Shown here one piece after another: positions 17,905 through 26,341 of a DNA stretch of 64,000 nt; the first letter of the stretch is position 1; every line of letters begins with the position of its first letter. The notes under the pieces were generated by a model. It was not told the DNA's origin and did no database searches. It was given only the letters and a program-made list of their open reading frames with translations. Source of the DNA: CAYVHB01 sp964450865 (GTDB lineage Bacteria > Bacillota > Clostridia > Saccharofermentanales > UBA5734); the NCBI GenBank assembly GCA_964450865.1, contig CAYVHB010000002.1, positions 62,001-126,000 of the forward strand. The letters are read 5' to 3'. Both the position numbers and the translations under genes were made by a program.

Positions 17905-18234
17905 TCAGAAAACGACGGTCAGCATCCATTTGAAGTCTGTTTCGGCGGAAATGGCATGAGGCAGGCCAGCCGGCATGACCATGCTTTCCCCGGGCTGCAG
18001 CAGATAATCCTGACCATTGACCGTAAAACGGCCCGTACCTTCAAAAACTGTAACCAGGGCATCACCCTCTGATTTGTGGGAACTGATTTCTTCGCCCTGG
18101 GCAAAGGCAAACAGGGTGACGCTGACAGCCTTGTTCTGGACCAATGTTTTGCTGACAACCTGGCCGGGTGCTGCTGCGACCAGATCCTTGAGCTGCAGTA
18201 TTTTTTCGTGTTCAATGTTTTTCAATAACGCCAT
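17905..18234 (-). CDS. Small single-domain cupin protein
   Basis: 109 residues from MALLKNIEHEK; the ATG at 18234 follows AGGAGG by 7 nt. A single cupin beta-barrel is recognisable: SSHKSEGDALVTVFEG, GRFTVNGQDYLLQPGESMVMPAGLPHAI. The first motif keeps a His (SHKSEGD) and the second has PHAI. Such proteins bind a metal or small ligand, and many have no known reaction. It is last in line on the minus strand behind the dehydrogenase cluster, 170 bp after the alcohol dehydrogenase gene, so it may belong to the same regulon. Convergent with the kinase gene. Confidence 0.85.
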   Translation of the reverse strand: MALLKNIEHEKILQLKDLVAAAPGQVVSKTLVQNKAVSVTLFAFAQGEEISSHKSEGDALVTVFEGTGRFTVNGQDYLLQPGESMVMPAGLPHAISAETDFKWMLTVVF

Positions 18235-18403
18235 TGTCAAACCTCCTGATATTAATCGCTGATCTATACAATACCATGAAACAATATCATGAAATGGCGA
18301 TCGTTTTCGTAGCTATAAATACGAACTGCTCCAATGACCTGGCCAGCCTGCATCAAGCAGGCCAGCCTGGCGACTGTCAGGTAGACGGCCAACCGGGCGG
18401 TTA

Positions 18404-19435
18404 TCAGGCAAACGGATAGAGAATGACCTCCATGGCCTGGCCTTTGCGCATGGCTTCCAGGCCAATCGGGAAATCACGCAGTGGCATCTGATGCGTCACC
18501 AGGTTCTCGAAATCAACGACATTGTTCTCGAGGGAGTTGACGACGTTGACCAGGGTGTTCAAGCCGATGAAGTTACCATAGATCGTGATACCGCGGGCCG
18601 TGATGCTGTTTTGCGAGATCTCCTGCCTGGCCTTGGCGTTCATGCCAAAGAGCAGGATTGAGCCGCCATTCTTGACCGTGGCGATGGCATCATTGATGAG
18701 TACACCTACCGCATCGATGACAATATCCGCACCCACACCCCGGGTCTCGGCCAGCACGGCTGCCTTCAGGTCTTCCTTGTCGGGTGAAATGATCCGTGTT
18801 GCCCCCTGTTTGCGGGCAAATTCCTTGCGGAATTCAGATATTTCCGATACCAGGATCTTCCCGGCTCCCGAGGCGCGCATCAGGCCCGCAAAGTACAGGC
18901 CGATCGGACCGCCGCCCAGGATAAGTACCGTGTCGCCGGGCATGACCTTCAGCTTTTTCATCGCGCCCATGACACAATTCAAGGGCTCGGCAAAAATGGC
19001 CTTGGCCAGCGGCAGCCCGGCGCTGACCTTGACCAGCGCCTGTTCCGGGAAAACCGCATACTGGGCAAAAACACCGTCAATATGAACGCCCATCGAGGCC
19101 ATGTTCTGACACAGATTCGAATTGCCGCCCAGGCAGGCCGGGCAAATTCCGCAGGGCAGGTTGTTGTCGGCTACCACGCGGTCACCGGCCTGGAAGGCTT
19201 TGACCCGCTCGCCGACTTCAACGATCTCGCCGACGCATTCATGGCCGAGAATAATACCCGGATTGGCGATAACCCCTGGTGGGTTGGATAAAATGTGGAC
19301 ATCCGTACCGCAGATACTGGCAGCGAGGATTTTGACCAGGACTTCGTTTGGAGCAGAAATTGCCGGAATGGGACGTTGGGTGATTTCATATTGCCCAGGC
19401 TGAGTGAAAACAACAGCATCCATTGAAAGATTCAT
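18404..19435 (-). CDS. Zinc-dependent medium-chain alcohol/polyol dehydrogenase
   Basis: 343 residues from MNLSMDAVVF, with AAAGGAG 8 nt upstream. Catalytic zinc ligands: the Cys in SICGTDVH, GHECVGE, and the downstream Glu in IFAEPLNC. Structural zinc: CGICPACLGGNSNLC. The Rossmann motif LILGGGPIGLYFAG follows. Closest in pattern to sorbitol/threonine/inositol-type dehydrogenases that oxidise a secondary alcohol with NAD. It lies downstream of the two Gfo/Idh/MocA genes and the IolE-like gene and probably oxidises a polyol or an intermediate of the same pathway. Exact substrate unknown. Confidence 0.9.
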   Translation of the reverse strand: MNLSMDAVVFTQPGQYEITQRPIPAISAPNEVLVKILAASICGTDVHILSNPPGVIANPGIILGHECVGEIVEVGERVKAFQAGDRVVADNNLPCGICPACLGGNSNLCQNMASMGVHIDGVFAQYAVFPEQALVKVSAGLPLAKAIFAEPLNCVMGAMKKLKVMPGDTVLILGGGPIGLYFAGLMRASGAGKILVSEISEFRKEFARKQGATRIISPDKEDLKAAVLAETRGVGADIVIDAVGVLINDAIATVKNGGSILLFGMNAKARQEISQNSITARGITIYGNFIGLNTLVNVVNSLENNVVDFENLVTHQMPLRDFPIGLEAMRKGQAMEVILYPFA

Positions 19436-19588
19436 CGAGAAAACTCCTTTAACCCGTCTTAATGACGATAGAAATGGCATAGCAAGCCTGACGTCATGGG
19501 GATAAGCCACGACATCGGCGTTGCCTGACCAGGCCAGGCGCCCAATGGCCCAGCCTGATCATGGCATGCCCGATCAGATATTTTGTCT

Positions 19589-19646
19589 GGATATTACGAA
19601 TTGTGCTGATGCAGATAGGATATTACGAATTACGCTGCTGCAGATA
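19589..19646. repeat. 29-bp tandem duplication covering the 3' end of the dehydrogenase gene
   Basis: Copies at 19589-19617 and 19618-19646 share GGATATTACGAATT and TGCAGATA with four mismatches. The second copy contains the last codons and the stop of the minus-strand gene 19623-20636, so the first copy is an extra, non-coding image of that gene end, including its stop codon. Confidence 0.85.
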
Positions 19647-20636
19647 GGCCTCGTGCAGCTTCAGGCAGAATTCAAGGCTTTTCGTCCCATCCTGGGCCGT
19701 CGTCTCCGGATCCCGGCCAGTCTGGACACAGTCAACGAAATCAGCCATTTCCCCGTAGAAGGCATCGCCCCAGCGGGCCAGGAAACTTTCCTGGCAGGCT
19801 TCGAGAATGCCGTCATCCGTAAACTGGGTGACATAGTTCTTTCTGGGCAGGCTGTTGACCCGCAAAGTACCCCTGGTGCCAACAATCTCGGACTCGACAT
19901 GGCTGCAGGTATGGGTCCGGCCGACCTGGATGTAAGCTGTCGCCTGGTTATCAAACCTGGTCAGGGAGAAGCCGTTGTCATAGTCATCGTAGTCGGCAAG
20001 CTCGGTACAGACATAGGCACCGCCCGTCGCGAAGACTTCCTGCGGCTCGCCTTCGAGGAACCAGCGGGCCAGGTCGGTATCATGGCTGCCCATTTCGATA
20101 AACCACGGTACATAAATGTCGCGCTTGACGCCGTCGAGGTGACTGTCCAGAACGGAAGCCGGATCAAGGCTGACACCTTTGAAGAGAATCGGCCGGCCGA
20201 TCTGGCCGGCTTTGATCCTGGCTTTGGCCTCGGCATAGGACGGATCAAAGCGCCGCATGAAACCAACGGTGAATTTCTTGTCCTTGTTGGCAGCCACGGC
20301 TGCCTCGACAGCCAGGCAATCCTCGATCGTCTTGGCCAGCGGCTTCTCGCAGAAGATGTGCTTTTGCGCCTGGCAGGCCTTGACGCACTGTTCCTTGTGG
20401 GCATCAGCGCCCGTTGCGATAACGATCGCGTCAATATCCGGATTTTGCAGCATGTCGTCATAACTGGTATATCCGAACGGGATCTGGAATTCCGCCTGGA
20501 CCTGCCTGACCTTGTCCTCATGCCGGGCACAAACGGCAATGACTTCTGCCCCGGGAATTCTCTGCTGCAGGTTGGCAATATGCTGCCGCCCCATGCCGCC
20601 AATGCCGACAACACCGAAACGAATCTTTTTCATCAT
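19623..20636 (-). CDS. Gfo/Idh/MocA dehydrogenase, inositol 2-dehydrogenase-like
   Basis: 337 residues. N-terminal Rossmann fold FGVVGIGGMGRQHIANL, the conserved lysine motif HIFCEKPLAKT, and the second-domain motif EMGSHDTDLARWFL with the catalytic-type His/Asp. The overall pattern fits IolG/IolX-type inositol dehydrogenases, which oxidise a cyclitol hydroxyl with NAD(P). Two adjacent ATGs at 20636 and 20633, preceded by GGAGG, are equally possible. It sits between the IolE-like gene and the zinc dehydrogenase gene on the same strand. Its 3' end is tandemly duplicated (29 bp) just after the stop. Confidence 0.88.
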   Translation of the reverse strand: MMKKIRFGVVGIGGMGRQHIANLQQRIPGAEVIAVCARHEDKVRQVQAEFQIPFGYTSYDDMLQNPDIDAIVIATGADAHKEQCVKACQAQKHIFCEKPLAKTIEDCLAVEAAVAANKDKKFTVGFMRRFDPSYAEAKARIKAGQIGRPILFKGVSLDPASVLDSHLDGVKRDIYVPWFIEMGSHDTDLARWFLEGEPQEVFATGGAYVCTELADYDDYDNGFSLTRFDNQATAYIQVGRTHTCSHVESEIVGTRGTLRVNSLPRKNYVTQFTDDGILEACQESFLARWGDAFYGEMADFVDCVQTGRDPETTAQDGTKSLEFCLKLHEAYLQQRNS

Positions 20637-20708
20637 CTTGTCCTCCGCTTGTCCACCGATTGGTTGTGGATGCTTGCATCCAGGGCCTTCTCTCCGAAAT
20701 CAGCCTGG

Positions 20709-21596
20709 TTAATCGGCAAAGCCGATGCTCTGCAGATAGGCGAGGGTTCTCCGGGCAACTGGCAGCGGCTTGTCCGCCGGGGCCGGGTACATGTCCTGCT
20801 CGACAATCGCCCAGCCATCGAACTGGTTTGCTTTCAGGCTATCACGAATCGCCGGGAAATCGATACCGCCACGACCGGCCTCGACCATGATGCCCCGTTC
20901 GATCGCCGCGGCAAAACTCAGGTTTTCACGATCCTTCTCGGCCCGGATGGCCAGGTTGCAGTCCTTGATGTGCAGGTATTTGACACGGTCAGCGTGGCGC
21001 CGCAGGAATCCGACCGGGTCACCGCCCGCATAGGCATGATGGCCGGTGTCGAGGCAGAGATCAATGTCCACTTCAGCCAGCAGGCGTTCGATCTGGGCCT
21101 CGGTTTCAACATGGGTCTCGCCATGGGGATGAAAGTAGACGGTCAGGCCATAGCGGTCGCGGGCCCGGTCACGAATGCGGCGCACTCCATCGGTCAGGAC
21201 CTGCCAGGCTGCCTCATCGAGCTGCTTCGGGCTGGTCAGTGCGCCGGTCCAGAGATCGGAGTAGGTATTGTCCATCAGGATCACGACCCTGGTCTCGGGG
21301 AAGGACTGCAACAGGGCCGCCATCTGGTCAAGCGTCGGGATGATCACGTTATCGATATTCTCCCGCGAGGAGAGATCGCTCATGATTGTGGTCGAGACCA
21401 GCTGCAGCTCACGGGCGGCCAGGGCCTGGCGCAAGGCTGCAGCCTCGGTCGGGAGGTATCCCCAGGGGCCAAGTTCCAGCGCCTTGTAGCCGGCATTGGC
21501 CATTTCATCCAGACAGGTCTGCCAGTTGACCTGCTTGTCATCTTGCGGGAACCAGATGCCCCAGGAGTCGGGACAGGTACCAATTTTAATTGCCAT
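20709..21596 (-). CDS. TIM-barrel sugar isomerase/dehydratase, IolE-like
   Basis: 295 residues of the AP-endonuclease-2-like barrel: KIGTCPDSWGIWFP at the N-terminus, AGYKALELGPWGYLP, VYFHPHGETHVET, CLDTGHHAYAGGDP, HIKDCN, and EAGRGGIDFP. The metal ligands expected for the family (Glu, Asp, His, Glu) are present. The family includes inosose dehydratase (IolE) and myo-inositol-pathway isomerases, so a role in cyclitol or sugar-acid breakdown is likely. It lies 26 nt downstream of the larger Gfo/Idh/MocA gene. GAAAGG stands somewhat far (about 14 nt) from the start codon. Confidence 0.88.
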   Translation of the reverse strand: MAIKIGTCPDSWGIWFPQDDKQVNWQTCLDEMANAGYKALELGPWGYLPTEAAALRQALAARELQLVSTTIMSDLSSRENIDNVIIPTLDQMAALLQSFPETRVVILMDNTYSDLWTGALTSPKQLDEAAWQVLTDGVRRIRDRARDRYGLTVYFHPHGETHVETEAQIERLLAEVDIDLCLDTGHHAYAGGDPVGFLRRHADRVKYLHIKDCNLAIRAEKDRENLSFAAAIERGIMVEAGRGGIDFPAIRDSLKANQFDGWAIVEQDMYPAPADKPLPVARRTLAYLQSIGFAD

Positions 21597-21622
21597 ATCT
21601 GTATATTCAACCTTTCTTTTGC

Positions 21623-22753
21623 TTATTCAGCGATTGTGACCCACTGGCCAGACCGGGCTGACTCGATGCAGGCTGCGATGGTGCGGTCGACGTGGTAGCC
21701 AAATTCAAAGTCGCTCAGATAAGGTTCGCCCTTGAGGACGGCGGCAAACAGCTCCTGGAATTCCAGCACTTTCATGTCATTGAAGCTGATGGCAATACCG
21801 CCGGCGCCGAAGAAATGCTTGTAACCACCATGATGGGGATTGAGCAGAACCGTACGATAGCCGCGGTCGGCCGGATCATCCGATTTAAAATAAACGTTGA
21901 CTTCCATCATTTTCTCCAGGTTGTAGTGGACGGAGCCGAGGGTGCCCTGGATCTCGAACTGCAGGAAGTTCTTGCGGCCGGTCGCGATGCGGCTGGTCCC
22001 GAGGGTACCAATGGCACCATTGGCATATTCGGCCAGGATCTGGATCACGTCGTCATTCTCGACCTGGACCATCTCCGTTGAGCCGGCTGTTTTCGGCCGC
22101 TCCTTGATAATGGTGCGTGAAACAGCGTTGACAGCGGTGATATCACCCATCAGAGCCTGCGAAATACTGAACAGGTGGGAGCCCAGGTCGCCGAGGGCGC
22201 CGCTGCCGGAAAACTTGTTGATGTGGCGCCAGGTGATGGGTAGCTGCGGATCCAGCAGCATATCCTGGTCATATGTGCCGGTGAAACGAACCAGCTGGCC
22301 AAGCTTGCCGGACTGGATCAGGCTGCGGATGTAGGCGGTCGCCGGATTGAGCAGGTTGTTGAAGCCGACATAATTGACGACCTGGCGCCGGGCGGCCAAT
22401 TCAGCCAGCTCCTGTGATTCGCTGCTGGAGATGCTCAGCGGCTTTTCACAGAAAATGTGCTTGTTGTTCTCAAGCGCTGCCCTGGCCACGATATAATGCA
22501 GGTGATTCGGTGTGCAGATGTCGACCAGGTCTACATCAGGATCCTTGACCAGTTCGGTCCAGTCGGTCGTCCAGCGTTTGTAGCCAAGTTTGGTACAGGC
22601 CTGCTTCGCGTTTTCCTCGTTAACATCGGCAACCATTTCATAGATCGGTTTGCCCATTTCCGGGCCAAAAAGCATCAGGGCATTGGCTATTGAAACCGAG
22701 TGATCCTTACCCATCCAGCCAGCGCCAACTAAGCCAATTCGAATTTCCTGCAT
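21623..22753 (-). CDS. Gfo/Idh/MocA family oxidoreductase (first gene of the catabolic operon)
   Basis: 376 residues from MQEIRIGLVGAGWMG, with AAGGAG 7 nt before the ATG; upstream codons in frame do not look like the family. Rossmann motif IGLVGAGWMGKDHS, substrate/cofactor motif HIFCEKPLSIS, and GALGDLGSHLFSISQAL with the conserved His. Predicted NAD(P)-dependent sugar or cyclitol dehydrogenase. As the first gene after the divergent AraC control region it marks the operon start. A second member of the same family (19623-20636) suggests two oxidation steps or two related substrates. Confidence 0.9.
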   Translation of the reverse strand: MQEIRIGLVGAGWMGKDHSVSIANALMLFGPEMGKPIYEMVADVNEENAKQACTKLGYKRWTTDWTELVKDPDVDLVDICTPNHLHYIVARAALENNKHIFCEKPLSISSSESQELAELAARRQVVNYVGFNNLLNPATAYIRSLIQSGKLGQLVRFTGTYDQDMLLDPQLPITWRHINKFSGSGALGDLGSHLFSISQALMGDITAVNAVSRTIIKERPKTAGSTEMVQVENDDVIQILAEYANGAIGTLGTSRIATGRKNFLQFEIQGTLGSVHYNLEKMMEVNVYFKSDDPADRGYRTVLLNPHHGGYKHFFGAGGIAISFNDMKVLEFQELFAAVLKGEPYLSDFEFGYHVDRTIAACIESARSGQWVTIAE

Positions 22754-23184
22754 GTGTTTTCTCCTTATCCCTGGTGGCCTGATTTTGCGGCCGACCTGCT
22801 GGGGCATGGATTGCTGTCTGATCCATACCCGCCAAACCTGTTTCCGTCTCTCGCCATTCGTTTTTGTTGATATCGTCAAAAGCGATGCATGCAAAACGAG
22901 CTGTCAAAATCCGTGATCGCCGGAATCAATCGTTTATCATTCCCGGCCATCCATATCGGTTGATTATTGCTGATCAATGATTCGATCGACTGATCTTGCC
23001 TTTGTGTTTTTATGATATAATAGTCACTGGTGGTTGTCATATCATATAATTGCCGATCTATCAACATATCTTGCTATTGTTCAGATATCTGTTCCAGTTC
23101 CCGGATGACTCCGAATCTGCTGGATCCGGCTGTCAACGATTATCAACAATTTTCAACAATAATACAGGGAAGAGGTCATAGCCG
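22754..23184. promoter_or_regulatory. Divergent control region between the sugar operon and the AraC gene
   Basis: 431 bp without a gene. On the plus strand an extended -10 (TGATATAAT at 23013-23021) could serve the AraC gene; a second TATAAT is at 23045-23050. TATCAAC-type words occur at 22864-22873 (inverted), 23059-23068 and three times in tandem at 23131-23160. This is the arrangement expected for a divergently controlled AraC regulon. I could not place a convincing minus-strand promoter. Confidence 0.55.
23131..23160 (+). promoter_or_regulatory. Three 10-bp tandem TCAACAAT elements, candidate AraC half-sites
   Basis: TGTCAACGAT, TATCAACAAT and TTTCAACAAT follow one another with a period of exactly 10 bp, about one helical turn, and end 24 bp before the AraC start codon. 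Similar words lie further upstream. Confidence 0.55.
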
Positions 23185-24021
23185 ATGAACGTTTCGGAAC
23201 CGGGTGTCCTGCCGGGCTCACAGGTCTATCTGCACATGCCGACAGAATTTGCCCGCCGGCATCTTTTTTACTCTCATATTGGCGGCGCCTATCACTGTGA
23301 TGCGCCGTACCAGGTCCAGCGGGACTATCTGGAGTCCTACATTATTTTCCTGGTTACCGAGGGTCAGCTCGATGTGGATTACCGGAGCCAGCAGCTGCAG
23401 GCTGGGCCCGGCCAGGTCGTCGTGCTTGACTGCAAATATCCCCAGACCTACGGGATGAGTCATCCCGGCCAGTTTAAATGGTTTCACTTTACCGGCAACG
23501 CCAGCCAGGCTTATGCCGACCTGCTCTATGCCAGTAAAGGTGCCATCATTGAAGGGGCTGACCCGGCGGTTATCGGGCCGATGATCGACCCGATCCTGCA
23601 GATGATGGCCGAAGATACTGTCGATGAACATCGCGTATCGAGCCTGGTCCACCAGATTTTTGCCGAACTGCTGTCAACGCGGCATGAACCTTATCGTTAT
23701 GCCGATCCGGTCGTGCGCGCAGCCATTGCCTTCATCGAAAGCCATGCGCGGGAAAATATCACCCTGGAGCAGATTGCCGCCAGTGTCAATTTGAGCCCGT
23801 TCCATTTTGCAAGAATATTCAAAAAGCATACCGCCTGTACGCCGCATGAATACCTGACCAATACCCGGCTCAAGCAAGCCATGCAGATGCTCAAGCAGTC
23901 ACGGCTCTCGCTCGACAACATCGCCGATCAGTGCGGTTTCAATAGCGCGACCCACTTCATCCGCTGCTTTCGCCAGCATCTGGACATGACGCCAGGCCAA
24001 TATCGCCAGTTGCGCTTCTGA
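23185..24021 (+). CDS. AraC family transcriptional regulator
   Basis: 278 residues. The N-terminal half is an AraC-type cupin ligand domain (QRDYLESYIIFLVTEGQ, AGPGQVVVLD). The C-terminal ~100 residues carry two helix-turn-helix units: NITLEQIAASVNLSPFHFARIFKKHTACTP and LSLDNIADQCGFNSATHFIRCFRQHLDMTP, ending in the family motif PGQYR. GAGGT precedes the ATG. It is divergent from the dehydrogenase operon and is the obvious candidate for its sugar-responsive regulator. The tandem TCAACAAT elements just upstream may be its binding sites. Confidence 0.93.
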   Translation: MNVSEPGVLPGSQVYLHMPTEFARRHLFYSHIGGAYHCDAPYQVQRDYLESYIIFLVTEGQLDVDYRSQQLQAGPGQVVVLDCKYPQTYGMSHPGQFKWFHFTGNASQAYADLLYASKGAIIEGADPAVIGPMIDPILQMMAEDTVDEHRVSSLVHQIFAELLSTRHEPYRYADPVVRAAIAFIESHARENITLEQIAASVNLSPFHFARIFKKHTACTPHEYLTNTRLKQAMQMLKQSRLSLDNIADQCGFNSATHFIRCFRQHLDMTPGQYRQLRF

Positions 24022-24048
24022 ACATAATGGCCAGCTGCGCTTTACATT

Positions 24049-24975
24049 CTATCGCCGCAAAAGATCAAGGAATTCATCTTCACCGATGATCTCGATCGGT
24101 TTCCCTTTTGCTTGCAAGGCTTCTGCCTTTTGTAGCTTTGCGGTCTTGCGGCCGCGCTCAAAATCAAGATATTCGCTTGTTCCGACCACAAGATAGTCCG
24201 TTCTGGCTGTGACCGTGTCCTGTGGGATAGCCCCGCGGGCTGCCGCTCGCCGGGCTATGTATACCCGTTTGCCAAGAACAAGCTCCCCGGTGAAGCAAAT
24301 ACAGGAACCGTAAAGGGGTGATTCTTCCGTGACGTCCGGGTCGAGCTCGGCCGTTATTTCCGAGATTTTCTTCACATTCGGATAGTTGCCACGATGCCCG
24401 GGGCCACTGCAAGAATCATAGCTATCTGCGAAAAGACGACCCATACGGATCCTCAGAAAGGCGCAGAGCTCGTCAATCGTTCGAGTTCCAGTCTCGGCAA
24501 AGGCTCGCTGCAAGATGAGCCCGCAAGCCAGGGCATCCGAACCTGCTTCATGATGATTGAGCTGAATCTGGTGCATTCGACAAATCTGATCGAGTGAGTG
24601 GCTCATGGTCGGATAAAGCCTTCGACTGATCTGGCAGGTACAGATATAAGGGTACTGCGGATAATTGCGACCCGTCAGGTCGCACCATTTGCGGATACAG
24701 CTGATGTCAAAAGCCGCGTTATGCGCGACCAGAAAATCAGGCTTCAACTGATCGATCCTGGGGAAAAGGGTCTCAAAGCCGCTGAGATGGGCGGTCATGG
24801 CCGGGGTGATACCGTGAACCTCGATATTCCAGAAATCATAGTAATTGGGTTCGGGCTTGCAAAGCTCCGCGCCGGCCATGACGACACGACCGTCCTCAAA
24901 AAGTGCATAGCCGAATGCACAAATGCTGGAGCGCTCAGAATTGGCTGTTTCAAAGTCAATTGCCAGATATCTCAT
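24049..24975 (-). CDS. DnaQ-like 3'-5' exonuclease with C-terminal BRCT domain
   Basis: 308 residues. Exonuclease motifs of the DEDDh type: YLAIDFETAN (Exo I), LVAHNAAFDISCI (Exo II), HHEAGSDALACG (Exo III with His and Asp). The C-terminal ~85 residues (GSCICFTGEL...ARRAAARGAIPQDTVTARTDYLVVG) form a BRCT module like that of NAD-dependent ligases. This combination is known for stand-alone exonucleases in Firmicutes and is thought to act in DNA repair or processing. The start is preceded by GAGGT. It lies 9 nt downstream of a small Cys-rich gene and is probably cotranscribed with it. Confidence 0.92.
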   Translation of the reverse strand: MRYLAIDFETANSERSSICAFGYALFEDGRVVMAGAELCKPEPNYYDFWNIEVHGITPAMTAHLSGFETLFPRIDQLKPDFLVAHNAAFDISCIRKWCDLTGRNYPQYPYICTCQISRRLYPTMSHSLDQICRMHQIQLNHHEAGSDALACGLILQRAFAETGTRTIDELCAFLRIRMGRLFADSYDSCSGPGHRGNYPNVKKISEITAELDPDVTEESPLYGSCICFTGELVLGKRVYIARRAAARGAIPQDTVTARTDYLVVGTSEYLDFERGRKTAKLQKAEALQAKGKPIEIIGEDEFLDLLRR

Positions 24976-24984
24976 GCTGATACC

Positions 24985-25260
24985 TCAATCAATATTCCGG
25001 TTTGATCCGAAAAAGATCAGACCCTTGTTCAGGTTTTTCCGGTAAGTACAGTCATATCGCAATTCTTTTAATGGTGATATACAGCGCGTGGCGTCCGAGC
25101 ATTCCTGGTAGAGATGGCAACAGTCGAACGGATTGACTCCTGATTTCTCTGCGAGTTCGTACATCAGTCGATAAATGATCCAGTAGAGTTTATTATATAA
25201 ACAATCCAGACCGAAAGGTAGAAGATAATAATCTGAAATTTCTTTTGTATTCATGTTCAT
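24985..25260 (-). CDS. Small Cys-rich protein, unknown function
   Basis: 91 residues from MNMNTKEISDYYLLPFG (a second Met is two codons later; no strong ribosome binding site is seen at either). Five cysteines in the C-terminal half (PFDCCHLYQECSDATRC, ELRYDCTYRKN) could form a zinc or Fe-S site, and the protein ends in GLIFFGSNRNID. It is A+T-richer than the surroundings. It reads into the exonuclease-BRCT gene with a 9-nt gap, so a joint role with that nuclease is possible. A hairpin (25270-25299) lies just upstream of the start. I recall similar short proteins in Firmicutes but know no function. Confidence 0.7.
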   Translation of the reverse strand: MNMNTKEISDYYLLPFGLDCLYNKLYWIIYRLMYELAEKSGVNPFDCCHLYQECSDATRCISPLKELRYDCTYRKNLNKGLIFFGSNRNID

Positions 25261-25269
25261 CAAATGAAG

Positions 25270-25299
25270 AAGCACTCGCGAGGGGGGAGGGTGCTTTTT
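25270..25299 (+). terminator. Hairpin with T run
   Basis: AAGCACTC (25270-25277) pairs with GGGTGCTT (25289-25296) with one mismatch and is followed by TTT on the plus strand. No plus-strand gene ends close by, so it may stop read-through into this locus, or act as a leader hairpin for the minus-strand Cys-rich gene. Confidence 0.45.
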
Positions 25300-25644
25300 A
25301 CATGTCGAAAAAGCCGCACGAGGCCGGATCGGCATTGATCCCAACGGCCGGGACAATGGCTGGAAACAGTCCACCCAGGACTTAAAAACGGAGATTTCCC
25401 TTGCTAAAGAACATCAACCTACAGCTTCTGGCTGAACCCGGTACCGCGGATCCGGGTACTGGACCAGGCGAACCCGGCTAAGTTTTGCCGGTAGACAAAC
25501 GGCAGACAAATCAACTTTAGATTCATTAAGATTGTGGCAAAATCAAGCGCTTTTGCAAACAAACCTCGTGATATCAAGCATCACAGGTTTGGATATGTAC
25601 CTGGTGATGATGGCTGTCAGTCTTGGATGGTATCTACAAGTCAG
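25300..25644. other. Gene-free stretch with a possible gene remnant
   Basis: No credible complete gene. On the plus strand one frame ending at the TGA at 25433-25435 reads through about 50 codons (…RIGIDPNGRDNGWKQSTQDL…) without a usable start. It may be the tail of a lost gene, but I do not recognise it. Confidence 0.35.
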
Positions 25645-26262
25645 TCAGCGCTGCTTCAATTTGGGGAAATATTTTCCGGTTGTTTTCATGTAGTCGAGAT
25701 ACTCGCGGCCGAAATGGCCAATCAACATTTTTTCTTCTTTGGAAATTCTTGGCGGCGTCCAGACGATTTCCACGACTGCAAAGGCCACAAATAACCAACT
25801 GGCTGTATACAGCGCCAGCCCCACGGACCAGAATATCATGGCGGTGTAAATCGGATGCCGCATCACGCGATAGGGGCCGTTCGTGACCAAAATATGCGCT
25901 TTTTGAATTTTCAGGTTCGCTGACCAGTTCTTGTCCAGGACGGACTGTGCATAGGTCCAGAGCACCAGGCAAAGGGACGCGATGATCACACCCGTCCATC
26001 TCAATCCACTGGGTACAGGCCATTGAAACCAGGCTTCGTATACGGGGAAAAATGAATAAAGAACAATGACCGCGGCCAGCAAAATGCCAGCAATCACCCT
26101 GATCGCAAACAAGCCTTTCCCTTCATTTTTAATAGCCTCGCGGTCTGGAGTCAATTTGACGCCAGATTTTTTGGCTCGCAATGCCGGAATAATCCGATTA
26201 AAAATCATGATAAAGGCCAGATGAATCCAGAATACGATTCGGAACGAAAACGCTTCATTCAT
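25645..26262 (-). CDS. Isoprenylcysteine carboxyl methyltransferase (ICMT/PEMT-like) membrane protein
   Basis: 205 residues from MNEAFSFRIVFW; Mets at 26280 and 26310 are alternatives, and none has a perfect ribosome binding site. Four or five transmembrane helices. The C-terminal part has NGPYRVMRHPIYTAMIFW, followed by EEKMLIGHFGREYLDYMKTTGKYFP, the SAM-binding and catalytic pattern of the ICMT/phospholipid methyltransferase fold. In bacteria such proteins methylate various membrane-associated acceptors; the acceptor here is unknown. Part of the A+T-richer patch. Confidence 0.85.
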   Translation of the reverse strand: MNEAFSFRIVFWIHLAFIMIFNRIIPALRAKKSGVKLTPDREAIKNEGKGLFAIRVIAGILLAAVIVLYSFFPVYEAWFQWPVPSGLRWTGVIIASLCLVLWTYAQSVLDKNWSANLKIQKAHILVTNGPYRVMRHPIYTAMIFWSVGLALYTASWLFVAFAVVEIVWTPPRISKEEKMLIGHFGREYLDYMKTTGKYFPKLKQR

Positions 26263-26341
26263 AACGGACACCCCCAGCATAGTTCCTGGTTTGCGAGATT
26301 TTCTCTTCATGCAAATGGGCGACTGGCAGTTTGGCCATGGC

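Noticed and set aside
19521..21698. A 725-codon plus-strand open frame through the dehydrogenase genes
   Set aside because: Antisense shadow of three well-supported minus-strand genes; no ribosome binding site and no family features.
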